NCBI RefSeq assembly: GCF_000004195.4
Contig: NC_030683.2
Span: forward strand, 51,473,358 to 51,537,357
Direction of reading: 5' to 3'
Length of the DNA: 64,000 nucleotides
From: Xenopus tropicalis
Lineage: Eukaryota; Chordata; Amphibia; Anura; Pipidae
Each line of letters starts with the position of its first letter. The stretch's first letter is position 1. Shown here in pieces: positions 42,233-55,005 of the stretch. Position numbers and translations under genes: made by a program. Below the pieces are notes generated by a model. That model did no database searches and was not told the DNA's origin. It saw only the letters and a list, made by a program, of their open reading frames with translations.

Positions 42233-43967
42233 GCTCACTAAAGACTCACTTGCTCTTTGCTCTGCTCCAGCATCAGGAGATACAGCTAGCCCTGCCCTTA
42301 TTGACTGTCTATGGACAGGGCCCTGATTTGGGTTGTGCTTACTGGCGCTCCCTATCTGAATGATGCCTAAGGCAGACAGTTCTCAATTTAAAGGGCATAC
42401 TGCAGGTCTGTGTGATGCATTGTAAGTGACCCCTCATATTTCTATGTATGGCCAAATGACCTACAGAGTTTGTCAAGCATGCAACTTAATGTATTTTGTC
42501 AAACTATTTTAAGAATCCTATTGTTGTAAGTTACAAAAAACATTTTCTGAATTTGGGTAATACAGGTAAAGCTTTATTAAGCTGTGGTAATATAGCAGAC
42601 TTAAAAGCAACACTACTGTTTGCTCTCTTGCTAGTTGGTTTAGTGACAGCATATATTTATTCACAGCTTGTTTGTGAATTCTGGCTGTAGGGGATTCATT
42701 TGTCTTATTGGCTAGACACTTAGCCATGATTTCATGCCACATTGTAAAATACAGCAGTGAAGATAAAGTCAAAAATTCCCTCTAGATATTTGTCAATCTC
42801 CTGACTTATTCCCTTATGAAGAGTAAATGCAGGGCACAGGTCAAAAGATCAGATGTATATAATATATAATTAATGACTATTACCAACAATGTTATTAGAT
42901 TAGTTAGAGTTAGCATTTACAAACTAAATTCTAAATAGGAATGGTAATTCCCATATTCCTTTTTTATATCACAAAACAAAAAACACTAGATAAAGAAAGA
43001 TATTAAATGATAAAACAGACAAATAGACATGTCTTCCTCACAATCTGAGAGAGGGAAAGTAAATATAACTTCATCTTGAGGTTGCATTTACGACTTTTCT
43101 GTTCCAGTTCTGACATGTTAAAATATTAATGTCAGTGACCTTTCGCGTCTTGTCCAGGTAGCAAGGCAAAACAGTGATCTGTTGTTCTTTTCTTTTTCTT
43201 AACTGTTTGAATGCCTGTTCTTCTTCTTTACTGTTTAAACCCCTCTCCCTCTCCATTGTGGTAAGTGTAGTTTAGACTAAGTGCATCACAATCAACAACT
43301 TGGAAGGCATTTGAATTCTTCTCTCAATTTAACTTTTGGCATTGATTGCACAATATTTATTTAAAGTTACATCTGATTTGAAAAGTAAACAAATTATTTA
43401 CCTCACAAGGACCAAAGATTGAGGAGCTTCGGTTTCCCTGCCCTATTAAGCTGAAGAAATAAAAAACACCTTTTTTCTGATTAAAATAATTGGCAAAAAG
43501 AATGTTATTATAAAACTGAAGAAAAAGTTAAGAAGATATATTTATTGTTTTAATTTAATAATTTAAATTGGATAACATACATTTTAATAAGTTATTTTCT
43601 ATTAGTTCTGTAATCTGAAAGGGATAGTACATATATTAGACAAGGGGTGAAAAGCAACAGATACAAAAGTTATTTTTACTTCAGTAGATAAAGTGGAAAA
43701 ACTTTCTATGTAATATTGCTCTAACATTTTACTAAGCCTTTTAGTCCTGACCATCCTGACACTGCTATGTTCCTGGAACAACTACTGACATCCAATCAAT
43801 TATCAGTGATTATTCCTTGGGTCACCAGTGCAAAGTTCTTGCGTTGTGAGCACCACTGCTAGCGCATTTTTGCCAGTAAATGGCTTCCTCCTGAGCAATC
43901 AACAGGGTTGATGGCAGATATGGAGAAGTTAGATTATAGAGTGAAACCTGGTATATGGATAGATTGT
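42233..43967. other. Region without recognised gene
   Basis: 42240-42450 is moderately GC-rich (CCAGCATCAGGAGATACAGCTAGCCCTGCCC) without ORF support. The rest is AT-rich. No gene seen. Confidence 0.4.
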
Positions 43968-43975
43968 GCTTTAAG

Positions 43976-44286
43976 TCGTGATGAGTGAACTTTATTGCCA
44001 GGAAGGAATTGTGGTGAGTTTCTGCATTTCTCCATTGGCGGATTTTTTTGTGTAATGGGTACAATAATTTGCCACAGAAAAAATTCACTGTGCATCAAAA
44101 AAAGTTGCGATTGTGTCAAACTGGGTGAGGGTGCCCTTAAATTGGGTGCGGTCACATGAAAAGGGGTGCAGTCAAATAAAAATGGGCGTGGTCATGGCAA
44201 GATAGGCGCGGTTGTGTAAAAAAATTGCAAATTTTCCACTGTTTTGCAAATTTTTTGTCTTAGCGGAAAGGATTCATTCATTACTA
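43976..44286. mobile_element. hAT MITE, GATGAGCGAA family
   Basis: Starts TCGTGATGAGTGAACTTT and ends GATTCATTCATTACTA. The duplication GCTTTAAG / GTTTTAAG matches at 7 of 8. Family blocks ATTTCTCCATTGGCGG and CATCAAAAAAAGTTGCG are present. Confidence 0.85.
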
Positions 44287-44294
44287 GTTTTAAG

Positions 44295-46430
44295 TGTTTT
44301 TATTTAAACTTATTTCTGTCCCTCAAGAATAAAAGCTTGTTAGTGTTACACATGGAAGCATTTCCAACATATGTATATCCCTACATCTTTCAAAGATACT
44401 ATACTGTAATGCATAAATTATAATTGGATCACAATTGCAGTGTGTATGAAAATGTTTTTAAGGTGTGGGATCAATAAAATCAAGCACATTTTATTAAACT
44501 TATGTGTTTTATTTTCTTTTTTCTCTCCCTTTTTTTTTTTCTTCCTTTTTCATTATTTTCCTGTTTCCCTTTTTGATTTTTCTTTTTTTTCCCCCCTAAC
44601 ATTCCCATTGAGATCTGTTTTGAAAGTCTTCTCAGAAAGGAAAGCCCTGGAGTTTTAAACGCAGGGGCTGTATGACATGGGATCCGAATGACCAGCAGCC
44701 AGATTACACTGGTTTATGTTTAAAGATTGGCAGAATCAGATGTAGCTGTGATTGGGTGAGAAGCAATGAGGCAAGGTGGGGAAAAGCTGGGCTGGGGGTG
44801 GAGAAGGATAGGGATGTGATGTCACGAGAGAAGGAGATCACTTGCTATCTTCTGAACAGGTAGAAACATCCCACCCACCCAGTGCCGGCCCTAGGCCAAT
44901 TGGACCTAGTGCGCCCAATCGGGCCCCGTGCCAATGGGGGCCCCGCACCATAGCAGAATCCAGGAGTTTTACTACCCCTCCCCTCTACGGTAGAAGCTCT
45001 ACCCATGGATGTTCTAATAGGGCAGCAGCTAGCTCACTAAGCCTGCCCAAACCTGCCTCACAAAAAATATATATATTAATAAAAAAAAAACTTGTGGGCT
45101 GGTGTTTAATATAAAAATAAATGTGCTCAGAGCCGAAACACAGTCCCCAATGATGTCACTGCACCTCAGATCTCACGGGAATACCCCAGGAGTGCACTGC
45201 AGCTGAGCACCGTGTCCTATTGGGTAATGTTACTTTGGCGCGTTTGTTTCTCCTTCCTTTCGCCGTTATCAGACATCTCCTTGTCCCTCCTACACATTTT
45301 GCTAGATTTACTGTGGAAGACAGCAAAGGTCAGTAGTGATTCTTTTTAGTCTCTCGGTGTCCCTCAGTGTCGATCTCTTAACCTTAGAAACAAGTCACTT
45401 GTTCTCTGCAAAAAGTAATCTGTGATCTCCTTTTGTCAATTCCTCTTCCCCTACAAATATTTCACTTGCTATCGTCATTTCTCTCATGAAAACTGGGCAA
45501 AAGTAAATCTATTGAGATTCCTTATAGGGACAAACTGCACATAGTGTAAAAGGTCTTGGTTTGGTAAGATAAGTTTAATCAAAATGCTGAAATGTGTGGA
45601 AGACATGTGTTGCCATTCTGATTAAGAGACAGGATAACCGGTATGTGATATCTGAGCATTCAGCTTTCTTTTAGACAGAGGAGAAACTGCACACAGATAC
45701 CATGCTTCTCTTCCTTCAGGAAGTCTCAACTTTATTAACACTTCTGCATTAACAAACAGACATTGTGTCACATGACACCAGATCAGTGTGAGATCTGTAT
45801 GAGAGCACATATATTATTGCATATCTTAACAACATGTTTTCCCTTATTTATCCATACATATACAGTATTTGTACCATACACCACTGAAAAAGGTTTGTGA
45901 TAAAGCTGACTTCTATGTTGATGAATTGGTTAATTTAAAGGACCACTGCAGATAAATTAGTTTTTGGGGTTTTTTTTGCCAGAAATCTGCAGTTAACCAA
46001 AACACTCTGCCATGACTATACTAGGAAAATCACTGTAAAATGCACATACAACCACTTTGTAATTGTAATGTTGGGAATGATTTCACAAACTGCATCTGAT
46101 CTGAGGCTTAATGCAATGTTTGTTTTCCATTTGTACCTGGACTTGCACCCTTATCAGGGCAGACTGGAGTGTGTAAATCTGGTCTAAAATTGTCATCTTG
46201 CACCCAGGCCCATCAGTTACAGTTCTGTTTGTGTCTGTGGTTAATGCAGTGCTCATTATCCATTTGGTATAGTGATCTTAGGCCAGGGGCACATGGAGCA
46301 GATATGCTGTCATGTACTCCTTCCTGTAGATCTGTTGGCCTGTGTGGATCTATACAGAGTGGAACTTGGCATGAAAGTCCAGAAGTATGGATCTGTTTGG
46401 TGTAGCTGGAACATTTTTATTACATATCGA
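44295..46430. other. Region with an isolated hAT terminus, no gene
   Basis: At 44881 CAGTGCCGGCCCTAGGCC, followed by CGGGCCCCGTGCC and GGGGGCCCCGC, looks like the left end of a CAGTG-type hAT MITE; no right end was found. Pyrimidine-rich tract at 44516-44600. 45915-45990 (TTTAAAGGACCACTGCAG) resembles another element end. No gene supported. Confidence 0.45.
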
Positions 46431-46436
46431 GTTATG

Positions 46437-46590
46437 TAATAAAAAGCTCTAAGTTTGCCCAGGAGCACCAGGGCTAACCAATCAGCAGGTAGAATGTACT
46501 GGTCATCTGTTTAAAAGAAAACAGCTTATTGGTTGTTATGGGTTACTGCTACTTGGGAAACATTGCATTTTATTACATATGGGGGATAAT
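46437..46590. mobile_element. Palindromic MITE with CAACCAATCAGCAGGTAG core
   Basis: Inverted halves: ATGTAATAAAAAGCTC, GTTTGCCCAGGAGCACC and AACCAATCAGCAGGT on the left; ATTGGTTGTTATGGGTTACTGC, CTTGGGAAAC and TTTTATTACATAT on the right. Length about 150 bp. A more decayed copy lies at 51800-51960 and a fragment near 3800. Confidence 0.75.
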
Positions 46591-47805
46591 GTCCGCATAA
46601 TTATGTAGGGGAATTGAGCAAAAAATATCTTTTTATTCCAGCATGCAAGTTGTGATCGATTAAAAAAAAATTACAAGCTCCACAGATTAATTTTGGTCTT
46701 ACATTTATGTATAGAGTTACAAAAAAAAGGTACCTGAAATTGTTGGTAGAGTACATGACCTGGAATTGTTGGTAGAGTAAATTACACATTCTTACATCAG
46801 AAATTATAGTTCAGAACTATTAGATGTACTTGGCAAGTATAATCCTTGAAATGTATCTTTAACATGTAAAAACAGATTAAGCAATATTTACTTTATGCAG
46901 AATTACAGTTTTCAATATAACAGAACAGCTTTCAATATGCAAGCTTTCTTCTAGGATATTCATGGGAGGGATTTAATTTACATATATCAGAGCTGTTCTT
47001 CATTACTTAGCCATGACATTAGACATCCACCTGAAAGTGGACTGGTTCAATATTTATTTCAGAGGGAATTTCCTGAATATCCTTTCAGCATCTCTAGGTC
47101 ATTTGGCTGTTTATTTTTTATTACACTAGCCAATTTAGTAATTATTTACCAGAGCATGGCCCAGTGGGAATACCTACACAGAGAGGATTGCTTTTCGTCA
47201 GTTTTATTGTGCTTTGTTCCATGAAAAGAGACGAAGGTGTTGAATTTGTCATATTAATGGCCCTTCTCCCAATGAATAAACACATGCTGTATGTGCATGC
47301 AGCATAAAATAACTTAAGTCTCATGCAACATTTTATCATTCCTTGACAAGCTAGGTGCTTAATGATAGAAAGGAATAAAAATAGAATATTTCTTTTTATA
47401 TTTAGAGGGGAAAAAGGAAACAGATTTTCAAAATTATTAGTTTTTCACATAATGAAACAGGATTGAAACAATTAATTTTTCACACAGTTGCTTTAGTTAT
47501 GCTAGCCTTTATGTCAACAGTGGCTGCAGGGTAGCAAAAGGCAGCAATCATTTGCATTGCATTTGCAGTTTAAAAAAAGACTGAGCACGAGAAAAAAGAT
47601 TCATAGTTTATCAAAGGGGATTTACAGAGGCAGGTTTCTTGTAGACAAAAACTTGATGAAGTTTTTTCCAAATCATCTACTATGTAACTACTTACTTAAT
47701 TTATGTGTATGCAGGTCAACAAAATCATACATATGTAAAAGTGTGCTCACTAAAAGATCATCAGTTACATAGTTACATACATACAACTCATGCCCATTCC
47801 CACAC
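46591..47805. other. AT-rich region without gene
   Basis: Contains the local repeat TACCTGAAATTGTTGGTAGAGTA / GACCTGGAATTGTTGGTAGAGTA (46731-46779, 24-bp duplicate) and GTTACATAGTTACATAC at 47764, a possible CR1 3' terminal remnant. No gene supported. Confidence 0.4.
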
Positions 47806-47808
47806 CTT

Positions 47809-48358
47809 GGGGCTGATTTACTAATCCACGAATCCGAATGGGAAAAATTCGGATTGGAAACAAACATTTTGCGACTTTTTCGTATTTTTTGCGATTTTTT
47901 TGTCGCCGTTACGACTTTTTCGTAAATTGTTGCGACTTTTTCGTAGCTGTTACGACTTGCGCGAATTATCGCCATTTTTTCGTAGCAGTTATGATTTGCT
48001 CGTATATTGTCGCGACTTTTTCGTATTGAGTGCTCGTAAACTTTCAGACTTTGCATGATTTTGGAAGCCTCCCATAGGACTCAATATAACTCTGCAGCTC
48101 CAACCTGGCCCAAGGAAAGTCACGATACTGAAGCTTGAATGAATCCGAAACTTTCTTACTCGGCGCGATGGCTACGAAAAAGTCGCGACAATTCGCACAA
48201 GTCTTAACGCTACGAAAAAGTCGCAACGATTTACGAAAAAGTCATAACGGCTACGAAAAAGTCGCAACAATTTACGAAAAAATCGCAAAGTACCGATCAT
48301 TGCAAAAAAAACGCATTTGGACGCTTTTTGGACGTTCGTGGATTAGTAAATGTGCCCC
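47809..48358. mobile_element. Palindromic MITE with CTT duplication, ATTTACTAATCCACGAA ends
   Basis: Left GGGGCTGATTTACTAATCC, right (reverse complement) GGGGCACATTTACTAATCC, with CTT outside both ends (47806-47808 and 48359-48361). The body is a long palindrome of TTTTTCGTA and TTGCGAC modules. Its centre (about 48065-48145) shares an 80-base block with the MITE at 4560-4966. CpG-rich compared with flanks. Confidence 0.82.
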
Positions 48359-48365
48359 CTTGTGT

Positions 48366-48545
48366 CTCAACCCTTTCTCCTTGTAGAATGTAAGCTTTTT
48401 TGTGCAGGGCCCTCTTTACCTCTTGTATCGGTTATTGATTGCTTTATATGTTACTCTGTATGTCCAGTGTATGAAACCCACTTATTGTACAGTGCTGTGG
48501 AATATGTTGGCGCTTTATAAATAAATGCTAATAATAATAATAACA
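48366..48545 (+). repeat. L2-like LINE 3' tail with TAA microsatellite
   Basis: Blocks AATGTAAGCTTTTTTGTGCAGG, CCTCTTGTATCGGTTATTG, TTATTGTACAGTGCTGTGG and TTGGCGCTTTATAAATAAATG, then TAA repeats. The same order occurs at 62833-63012, and in reverse at 53744-53815. The 3' tail ending in a trinucleotide repeat is LINE-like; L2 assignment is from memory of such tails. Confidence 0.6.
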
Positions 48546-49660
48546 TAATTAATTAGGGTTTAAAACAGACTACCTAATTAAGTATAAAGTCTTTTCTCAT
48601 AGTTTAATTCTTCCATTTACTATTCCATTTACCAGTTTAGCTAATTTTCAGCTAATAAATATTCTTCTTAAGAATTTGGGCCTAAAACTGTGCTAATACT
48701 CAAGGAGTGACCTAACCAGACATCTATAAAGAGGAAAAAAATAATTTCATGGCAAAACCATACTTTATTTGCTTTATTCTGGTATCTAAAAGCTTGAGAG
48801 ATGTGTCAATGGGAGTTGTCCTAGGCAAAATCAAGCCATATTTTCAATTCGAGATTTTCAAGTATTCTGGGTTTATTTTTTTAAATTTGTAAACTTACCA
48901 ATTTGAGGTATTCGAGTTTTTTATTTGAACAAGCTGTTTAAATACAGATTTTTTAATTAATATGCAAACATTTGAGGTTTTTTTAAAATGCACATTTATT
49001 CAAAGTAGAAGAAACTCTCCAATCCACAAACTTGAAAACTGAATTCATTAAAAAGCTCATTAGGGTCCCATCCCTACTTGCATGTTTTTTTTTCACTATT
49101 TACAAAACAATTTTGTTTAATTTTACTTATCACTGCAATCACCCTTCCCCACTCTTTATTTTATCTTGTCTGATTGTCTTTTTACATATTTTATTGGCCT
49201 CTTTGTACATATTAAAACTTTTAGGGCTCTGGCACACGGGGAGATTAGTCGCCCGCGACAAATCTCCCTGTTCGCGGGCGACTAATCTCCCCGAGTTGCC
49301 ATCAGTTGCCTCAAGGCATCAAATGCCTCGCGAGGCAACTTCGGCGATTTGCCGAAATCGCCTATGCAGCGTGTACCATCCCACCGGCGACTTACATGTT
49401 CGCCGATGGGATGGTAGTTCGAGGAGATTAGTCGCCCGTGACAAGGGAGATTTGTCGCGGGCGACTAATCTCCCCGTGTGCCAGAGCCCTTAGCTGTCTC
49501 AGCTTAATTAAGTGCCTTGAATGCAAGTTTTTTCTTAGCAGATTGCTACTAACCATTTATCAAACCAAAAAGATTTTGCTTTGTGGTGTTTCCTTGCTTA
49601 CAAGGGGAATATACTGGCTATATATGTATTAAACAGCCTTTTAAAGACATTCTATTTTCC
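48546..49660 (-). mobile_element. Old CR1 relic with internal loss, split by a MITE
   Basis: CTCATAGTTTAATTCTTCCAT and ACCAGTTTAGCTAATTTTC (48597-48650) match 7670-7712. CTTCTTAAGAATTTGGGCC matches 7744-7762, and CTTTATTTGCTTTATTCTGG matches 7870-7889. 49085-49222 matches 9025-9175, and 49493-49640 (TGCAAGTTTTTTCTTAGCAG, then TTTGCTTTGTGGTGTTTCCTTGC) matches 9180-9310. About 1.1 kb of the family is missing between 48800 and 49080. Frames are destroyed. Confidence 0.85.
49224..49489. mobile_element. Palindromic MITE with TTA duplication, GGGCTCTGGCACACGG ends
   Basis: Left GGGCTCTGGCACACGGGGAG and its exact inverse at the right, with TTA outside both (49221-49223 and 49490-49492). Inner parts GATTAGTCGCCCGCGACAAA and TTTGTCGCGGGCGACTAATC are also exact inverses. 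3-bp TTA duplications point to PIF/Harbinger. CpG words are intact, suggesting youth. It is inserted into the CR1 relic. Confidence 0.9.
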
Positions 49661-51799
49661 TTCATTAATCAAATTAATGAATACATAGGTTTGTCAAGTC
49701 CAATCTGGGTTCTTATATCAAAATATCTGGTATAACAGTTTGTGTATATGCAATTTGAGATGGCCCATGAGCAGCAGGGAAGAGAGTAGCCCAAATAATG
49801 CTGACAGTGTGTGATGATACTAATTCTAAGTGTAGTTATAAAAATATAATTGTTTAGGAATTTCAAACATGTACATTTTATTTTGAAAATTATTTCCTTT
49901 TCAAAGTTCAATTTTATGAGTGGTCTCTGAAATAAACTCCAAATAAGTGATAAATAAGCAACTGAAAGTAGAATGAGAGATGTTGAAAAGGTCAATAGGT
50001 CAATACAGTAAAAGGTTGCCAAGTCAGAAAGTATTTTAAGAAGTGGCAGAGATCATTAAGTCTGTTCTGTTCCTAAGGCATGAATAGCTTTAACCTTTTT
50101 CTTTGGCTTAACTTTTATAAAGCAACATTTAGGAGTCCAATATCTTTAATTATTTGGATGAATGTAATAATATAAATATATAATTTATCACTGGTCACTT
50201 AGGCAACATTAATATAAACCACCCAAGTTAAACATCTGTGCTTATCTAGATATGCTTTTGGACACAAGCAACATTATTGTATTGTACAATGTATGATGCA
50301 CAAGATTTATGCGATTGCACTAGAAAAAGTTCGGAAATACATATTTTCTTTTTTAAGTAGATATCGTTTTTATATACTTTACACAATAGTTTTGTATTTT
50401 ATGTTTTTTTTAATAAAAAGTCATTTTAGTTTAAAGTATAAATTTGAAGTTTATCTATCCCTTTTTGGTGATTTGTAGTCACACATCTGGGATATCAGTC
50501 TTTTGAATATATATGTAACCTGAAAATGTTTGCATGTACTGTATGTGAGTAGTGAGTAAGGAGCACTGGCACTACCTTTGAATGTATTTACGAAAATTGA
50601 AAGTTTAACTTATACATAGTGGCACATTCATTAAAGCAGCGTTTTTCAACCACTGTTCCGCGGCACACTAGTTGTGCAAATTAGCAAAAAAAAACTGCAA
50701 AAATACGCAAGGTACAAAAACAAACCACATATTTCATACATTTATAGTCACAAACAATAGTAATTTGGCTAGCAAAACTGCAATAGGCAACCATATCCAG
50801 AAAGGATCATTATTCTTCCATACTATATATTCTTCTTGACCTCATTCATGTTTTATAATATTGATGATTTTTTTCTACAAGGGGATTTTGAAAAATATAA
50901 AAAGCTTACAAAAAACAGGGGAGAAAAAAGGGCAATAATTCAATCATTTTGCCCAACCAAGAACATGAATAATAAATTGCCTCCTTAGTCTAAAACCATA
51001 AATGAAAGTTATCCTTAAATTATTAAAAAAAAAATGAAATTGCAAGCAATTGGTATATTCTTTTGTACTCCTCATTTAAGTTATCTATTTATGTTATATG
51101 TTTTTAACTAATGCTTTGTGTAATTTATTTGTAAAGTGAAACCATAAAAGTAATTCCCAAATTATTATTTGAATTGAAATATATTGTACAACTTTAAAAA
51201 TACGTCTTTCTTTTTTAAGAAAAGTAATTCTGAATATTTCAGAACTGACAGGTACTGTCAAATTATTGTCAGATTTAATTTATAAAAAGTAGTAATATAA
51301 AACAGATTTTACTTAGGTATTCTTATGACATACAAAATAGATTGGATAATGATGATAAGTTTGATAATGAATATGCGTTAATGACTGTGTGGTAATTGCA
51401 AAAAGTAAAGTAAAAAGTAATATCAAAGAGCATTCATTTTAAACAATCATTATTCTGATGATTTGTAGGTTTTGAAAACAAATAAAAATTAACATTATTA
51501 ATGAATAAATGTTCCCCTGGTCATGACTCACAATTTAGCAGGGTGTGTGATGGGTGTGTGAAGCTAGGGGTACAGAATCAAGTGTAAAACAGGGTTTTCT
51601 GTGTGCCACTGACCAATATGCACCCCACCTGCAGCCCCGAGGTTTGCACTACTTGGTATTAGCCATCTTTATCTAGGTTAATGGCACACGGGGAGTTTTG
51701 CAACTGTTGCAATCCAGGTGAAAACAGTATTAAAAACTCTTGAAACAGAAAAATCTGTGTCTGGGAGCAGGATTATCATTCGCATCTAACGAGCAGCAA
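49661..51799. other. AT-rich region with one hAT-end fragment, no gene
   Basis: At 50638, CAGCGTTTTTCAACCACTGTTCCGCGGCACACTAG resembles the left end of a CAGTG...CAACC hAT MITE, cut off after about 45 bases. The remainder is AT-rich, without recognisable gene. Confidence 0.45.
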
Positions 51800-51960
51800 A
51801 TAAATAGGGTTATTTAGTAAAATGCACTATTTGCTCAGGAGCAGTAACCCATAGCAACCAATCAGTAGATACACCAGTTTAAAAGATCACCTGTTTAGAA
51901 GAATATATCCTGCTGGTTATTACACCTGGAAAAACTTTGCACCTTTGTTACACGTCTACA
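51800..51960. mobile_element. Decayed MITE related to 46437-46590
   Basis: GCTCAGGAGCAGTAACCCAT and AGCAACCAATCAGTAGAT, then TTTAAAAGATCACCTGTTTAG, then TGCTGGTTATTACACCTGG, in the same order as the family. Ends are worn. Confidence 0.6.
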
Positions 51961-53743
51961 TAAAGAGAAGTTGTGGGGTTGTGGGGGGTCAAAGCAATGT
52001 AAAATATAAGCAATGTACAATGGGAGTTTATAAAATTGCCAATCCACCATAACACAGCAAGGTAAACCCCAAATGGCAATTCTAACTATTTGCATCCCGT
52101 CATATTTTTCATAGTGTTTCACTGTAGCTTTTACCCAATGTAATAATATAATCTACCTAATTTTGAGCTAGATATGGTTAGGGAAGATCACTGGGAAGGG
52201 CCTATACAGGGCGGGGACCAATAAGGTGCTATCTTAGTCTGTGGGGGCCAAATCAGCAGCTTTTATCGGTAAATGGCCACTTTTAGCCACTTATACAGTT
52301 TTAAAAGTGTCAGTCATATCCTTTGAATTGCACAATGATTCAAAGTTGCTTCATACCCCTGTCAATTAATGTTCCAGTCAATGTACACTAGCAGTGCTTA
52401 GCAAAGATGTGCTACATCCATTATAAGGAACCTGAAAATCAACCAGAAATTTATTTCACCACGGGCACCTCATACCAAACATTGTAGGCAATATGTGAAA
52501 AAGGAAAAAAATCCAATTAACTCCAACAGGTTGAAATATTTCATTCATTCGCACAGCCACCATTGTTTGCTATGGAAACCCTAATTTTAACTATAACTAT
52601 AATATGAAGGAAGCTAGGTCAATTAACAGCAAAATTGTATTCCCAAATGGCAGCCTTAGTAATACTTTTTTGACTAAATCTTTCTTAAGCCACTTTAACA
52701 TTATGACTGGTTTTACACTTCAAACTTCAATTTTAATTAACCTTTTTGTTCTTTATTGTTGTTAAATGTTCAAATTCAGTAAGTATAGCAATTTGATGCA
52801 TGCAACACCCTTAATCAGCCCTTAGTTGTGATTCAAGTCAGAGCAACAGTAAGTTCAATTTCCCAATACCTCATCAAATCTAGGTATCATATGATTGTGC
52901 AGTGAGGATAAATATTCTATTCTTTTATTCTATTTTATTTTAGTTAGCACTAGCAGTTCACTTTCTTTGGATATGGTCACTCGAAGCCACTGTCAATATA
53001 TGGTGCATTAGTCTCCAGGGACCCCTTTGTAAATTATTCCAAAGTACCTTGCAGAAAAGCTTGTTAAGCTTTTCTGAGGTTCTTTGTTCTTCTGAGGATG
53101 CTCGGCCCCTTATTTAGTTGTAAGTGTAACAATTTTATCCTGCATTAGAAAGTTCTAAGCATTTTAATAAATACATGCATATAGCTTAGAAATTGGGTGG
53201 GCAAAGCTCTGCAGTGAGGTAACATATGCTTTTATGGATTCACTGCTTTACACTCAGATATACTGTACTTCAGTATAACTGGACTTCTGGTAAGTCAGTC
53301 ACCGAGCTGTGCTCTGAATGGCTGGCAATGCAGGAGACAAATCTGGAAGCAGATAAACTTGATGAAGTGAATGAATATGTTGGAAAAAATATTTGTAAAA
53401 GTTATGATACTTGAGTAAGGATGTGAGAGGATAGTGATGGCTGCCATGTCCTTACAGATATATTCACTCTCCAAATTTCTCCCTCTGAAATGTTACATCC
53501 TTGTGGGAATGCAGTGCTATTTGAAAGTTGAAGCCTTAGCAAAAGCTAAGAGGGCAGAGAGAAGCTTTTAATATTCTTGCAGTGCCTCTGTTCAATAATG
53601 TATCAGTACTAGACCAGAGCTGGGGGTACATTCTGAAAGCACGTAAAAATGTTTTGTAGTTTTGGGTCTGTGTGTAGGTATGTATCTGTGTGCATTGTGA
53701 CTGGCACTACCTCTGTGCGTGTGTGCTTTTATGAGATCATACA
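51961..53743. other. Region without recognised gene
   Basis: Short ORFs without motifs (for example 62 codons at 53226-53414). AAGCTTGTTAAGCTT-like small dyad at 53058-53072. Nothing else identified. Confidence 0.4.
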
Positions 53744-53815
53744 TTATTAATTTATAAAATGCCAACATATTCCACAGTGCTGTACAAGACTGCAGAGACT
53801 TGTTCCCTCCCTTCC
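53744..53815 (-). repeat. L2-like 3' tail, reverse orientation
   Basis: ATTATTAATTTATAAAATGCCAACATATTCCACAGTGCTGTACAAG is the reverse complement of the tail seen at 48480-48530 and 62945-62990. It is followed by AGACTTGTTCCCTCCC. Confidence 0.6.
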
Positions 53816-54829
53816 AACCATCTCCCCCCCCCCCATATAAACACAAGACACAAGAAAACACGCTGAATACCAATTTCTTTATGGGTGGGGTTCGGCCACA
53901 GCTTTATTAAAGAATACGACTTCCGAAAAATAGTCCTTGCCATGTATACCAACTTTCCCAACTTCACAACAAACTTTTATGTTATATAACGGATGCCGGC
54001 CACTGCGAACGCAGTGGGCATGTGGAAACCACCAAATAAACCGTAATTAAATGGCCAAGGACTCTCCCCGCCTCAATGCTGTGACATAACACGATTTATA
54101 AGCATATCTCAGATATATTTTCTCTTTTTTTTTTTTTTTAAAGAATCAGAACCTGAAAGAAGAACATAGACATGTTAGTTAAGCGAAACTTGTTGGCCTA
54201 ATAGTTTTCTAGCTAGACGCGCTTGCACAGGGAGGGGTGGGAGGGGGATGACGCTCCGTGCTGCACAAGAGTGAGGAGCTGCAAGGTGAGCTGACAGGCA
54301 AAGGGGAGGGGGTGTTGGGCAGTGCTCTTTCCCACCCGGTAACCTGATCCATTGACCCTTTGTGCCCTGGAAGGAAATTGTCCCTGGTTGCCTCCACAGT
54401 CCCTCCGCGCTCTCCTTATTTAGTTCAGCGCTGTCCAAACATGCAAGATCCCATTCAAGAATATGTTCTGCAGCAAAACTAAACTGAATTAGCCTTCTCA
54501 AAAAAGTCACCATTCACCTAAACTTTAGGCTGCTGCAGTAAGTTCAGTATATAAAACATGACATTTTAGCCATATACATTTTTAGGGTTTAGTTCTCTTT
54601 TAAGATGTTTGCAGGATTAATTAAAGGAAACAATAATGTGTATGTATGATGTTCGCAGAGGACTTGTCTAGTTGAATTGTGTTATCCTATTTTGCAGTAA
54701 AAGGTCTTATTTCAGAACCCCTTTCAAAACTGTACAATTGATCTTTTTTATTTTATTTTTAAAATAGACTAGATAAATGGGATTGGGAGTGTAATATAAT
54801 CTTTATTTGGCACAAAAAAAGACCATAGT
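53816..54829. other. Region without recognised gene
   Basis: 54175-54513 is open on the minus strand for 112 codons and locally GC-rich, but the translation is low-complexity (P, S, L rich) with no motif. 53880-54100 is moderately GC-rich with CGGATGCCGGCCACTGCG; the origin is unknown. No gene supported. Confidence 0.4.
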
Positions 54830-54930
54830 CCCCATGAAAAAGCACTCATTAACTTCAGTGTTTTGCAAATTTTTTTCACTTTACAAATTTTTTTTGTCAA
54901 AGCAAATGGGACAGATTTGTTTATTACTAG
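54830..54930. mobile_element. hAT MITE fragment, GATGAGCGAA family right half
   Basis: TGTTTTGCAAATTTTTTTCAC, then TCAAAGCAAATGGGACAG, then ATTTGTTTATTACTA: the right half of the family with a degraded end. The left half is missing. Confidence 0.65.
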
Positions 54931-55005
54931 CTGCTGACTGTGAATATTTAATCCACATGTTAAGGCCTGATTTATGATTGCCTGAGTTTGTGTGATTCTC
55001 TAAAG

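Noticed and set aside
49032..49493. 153-codon plus-strand ORF
   Set aside because: It runs across a CR1 relic and into the palindromic MITE 49224-49489; the arginine-rich repeats in the protein are the two arms of the inverted repeat.
53226..53414. 62-codon ORF with TGKSVTELCSEW
   Set aside because: Too short and without any family resemblance; expected by chance in 64 kb.
54175..54513. 112-codon minus-strand ORF in a locally GC-rich segment
   Set aside because: Low-complexity P/S/L-rich translation without motif, no splice context that I can support, and no paralogue in the window.
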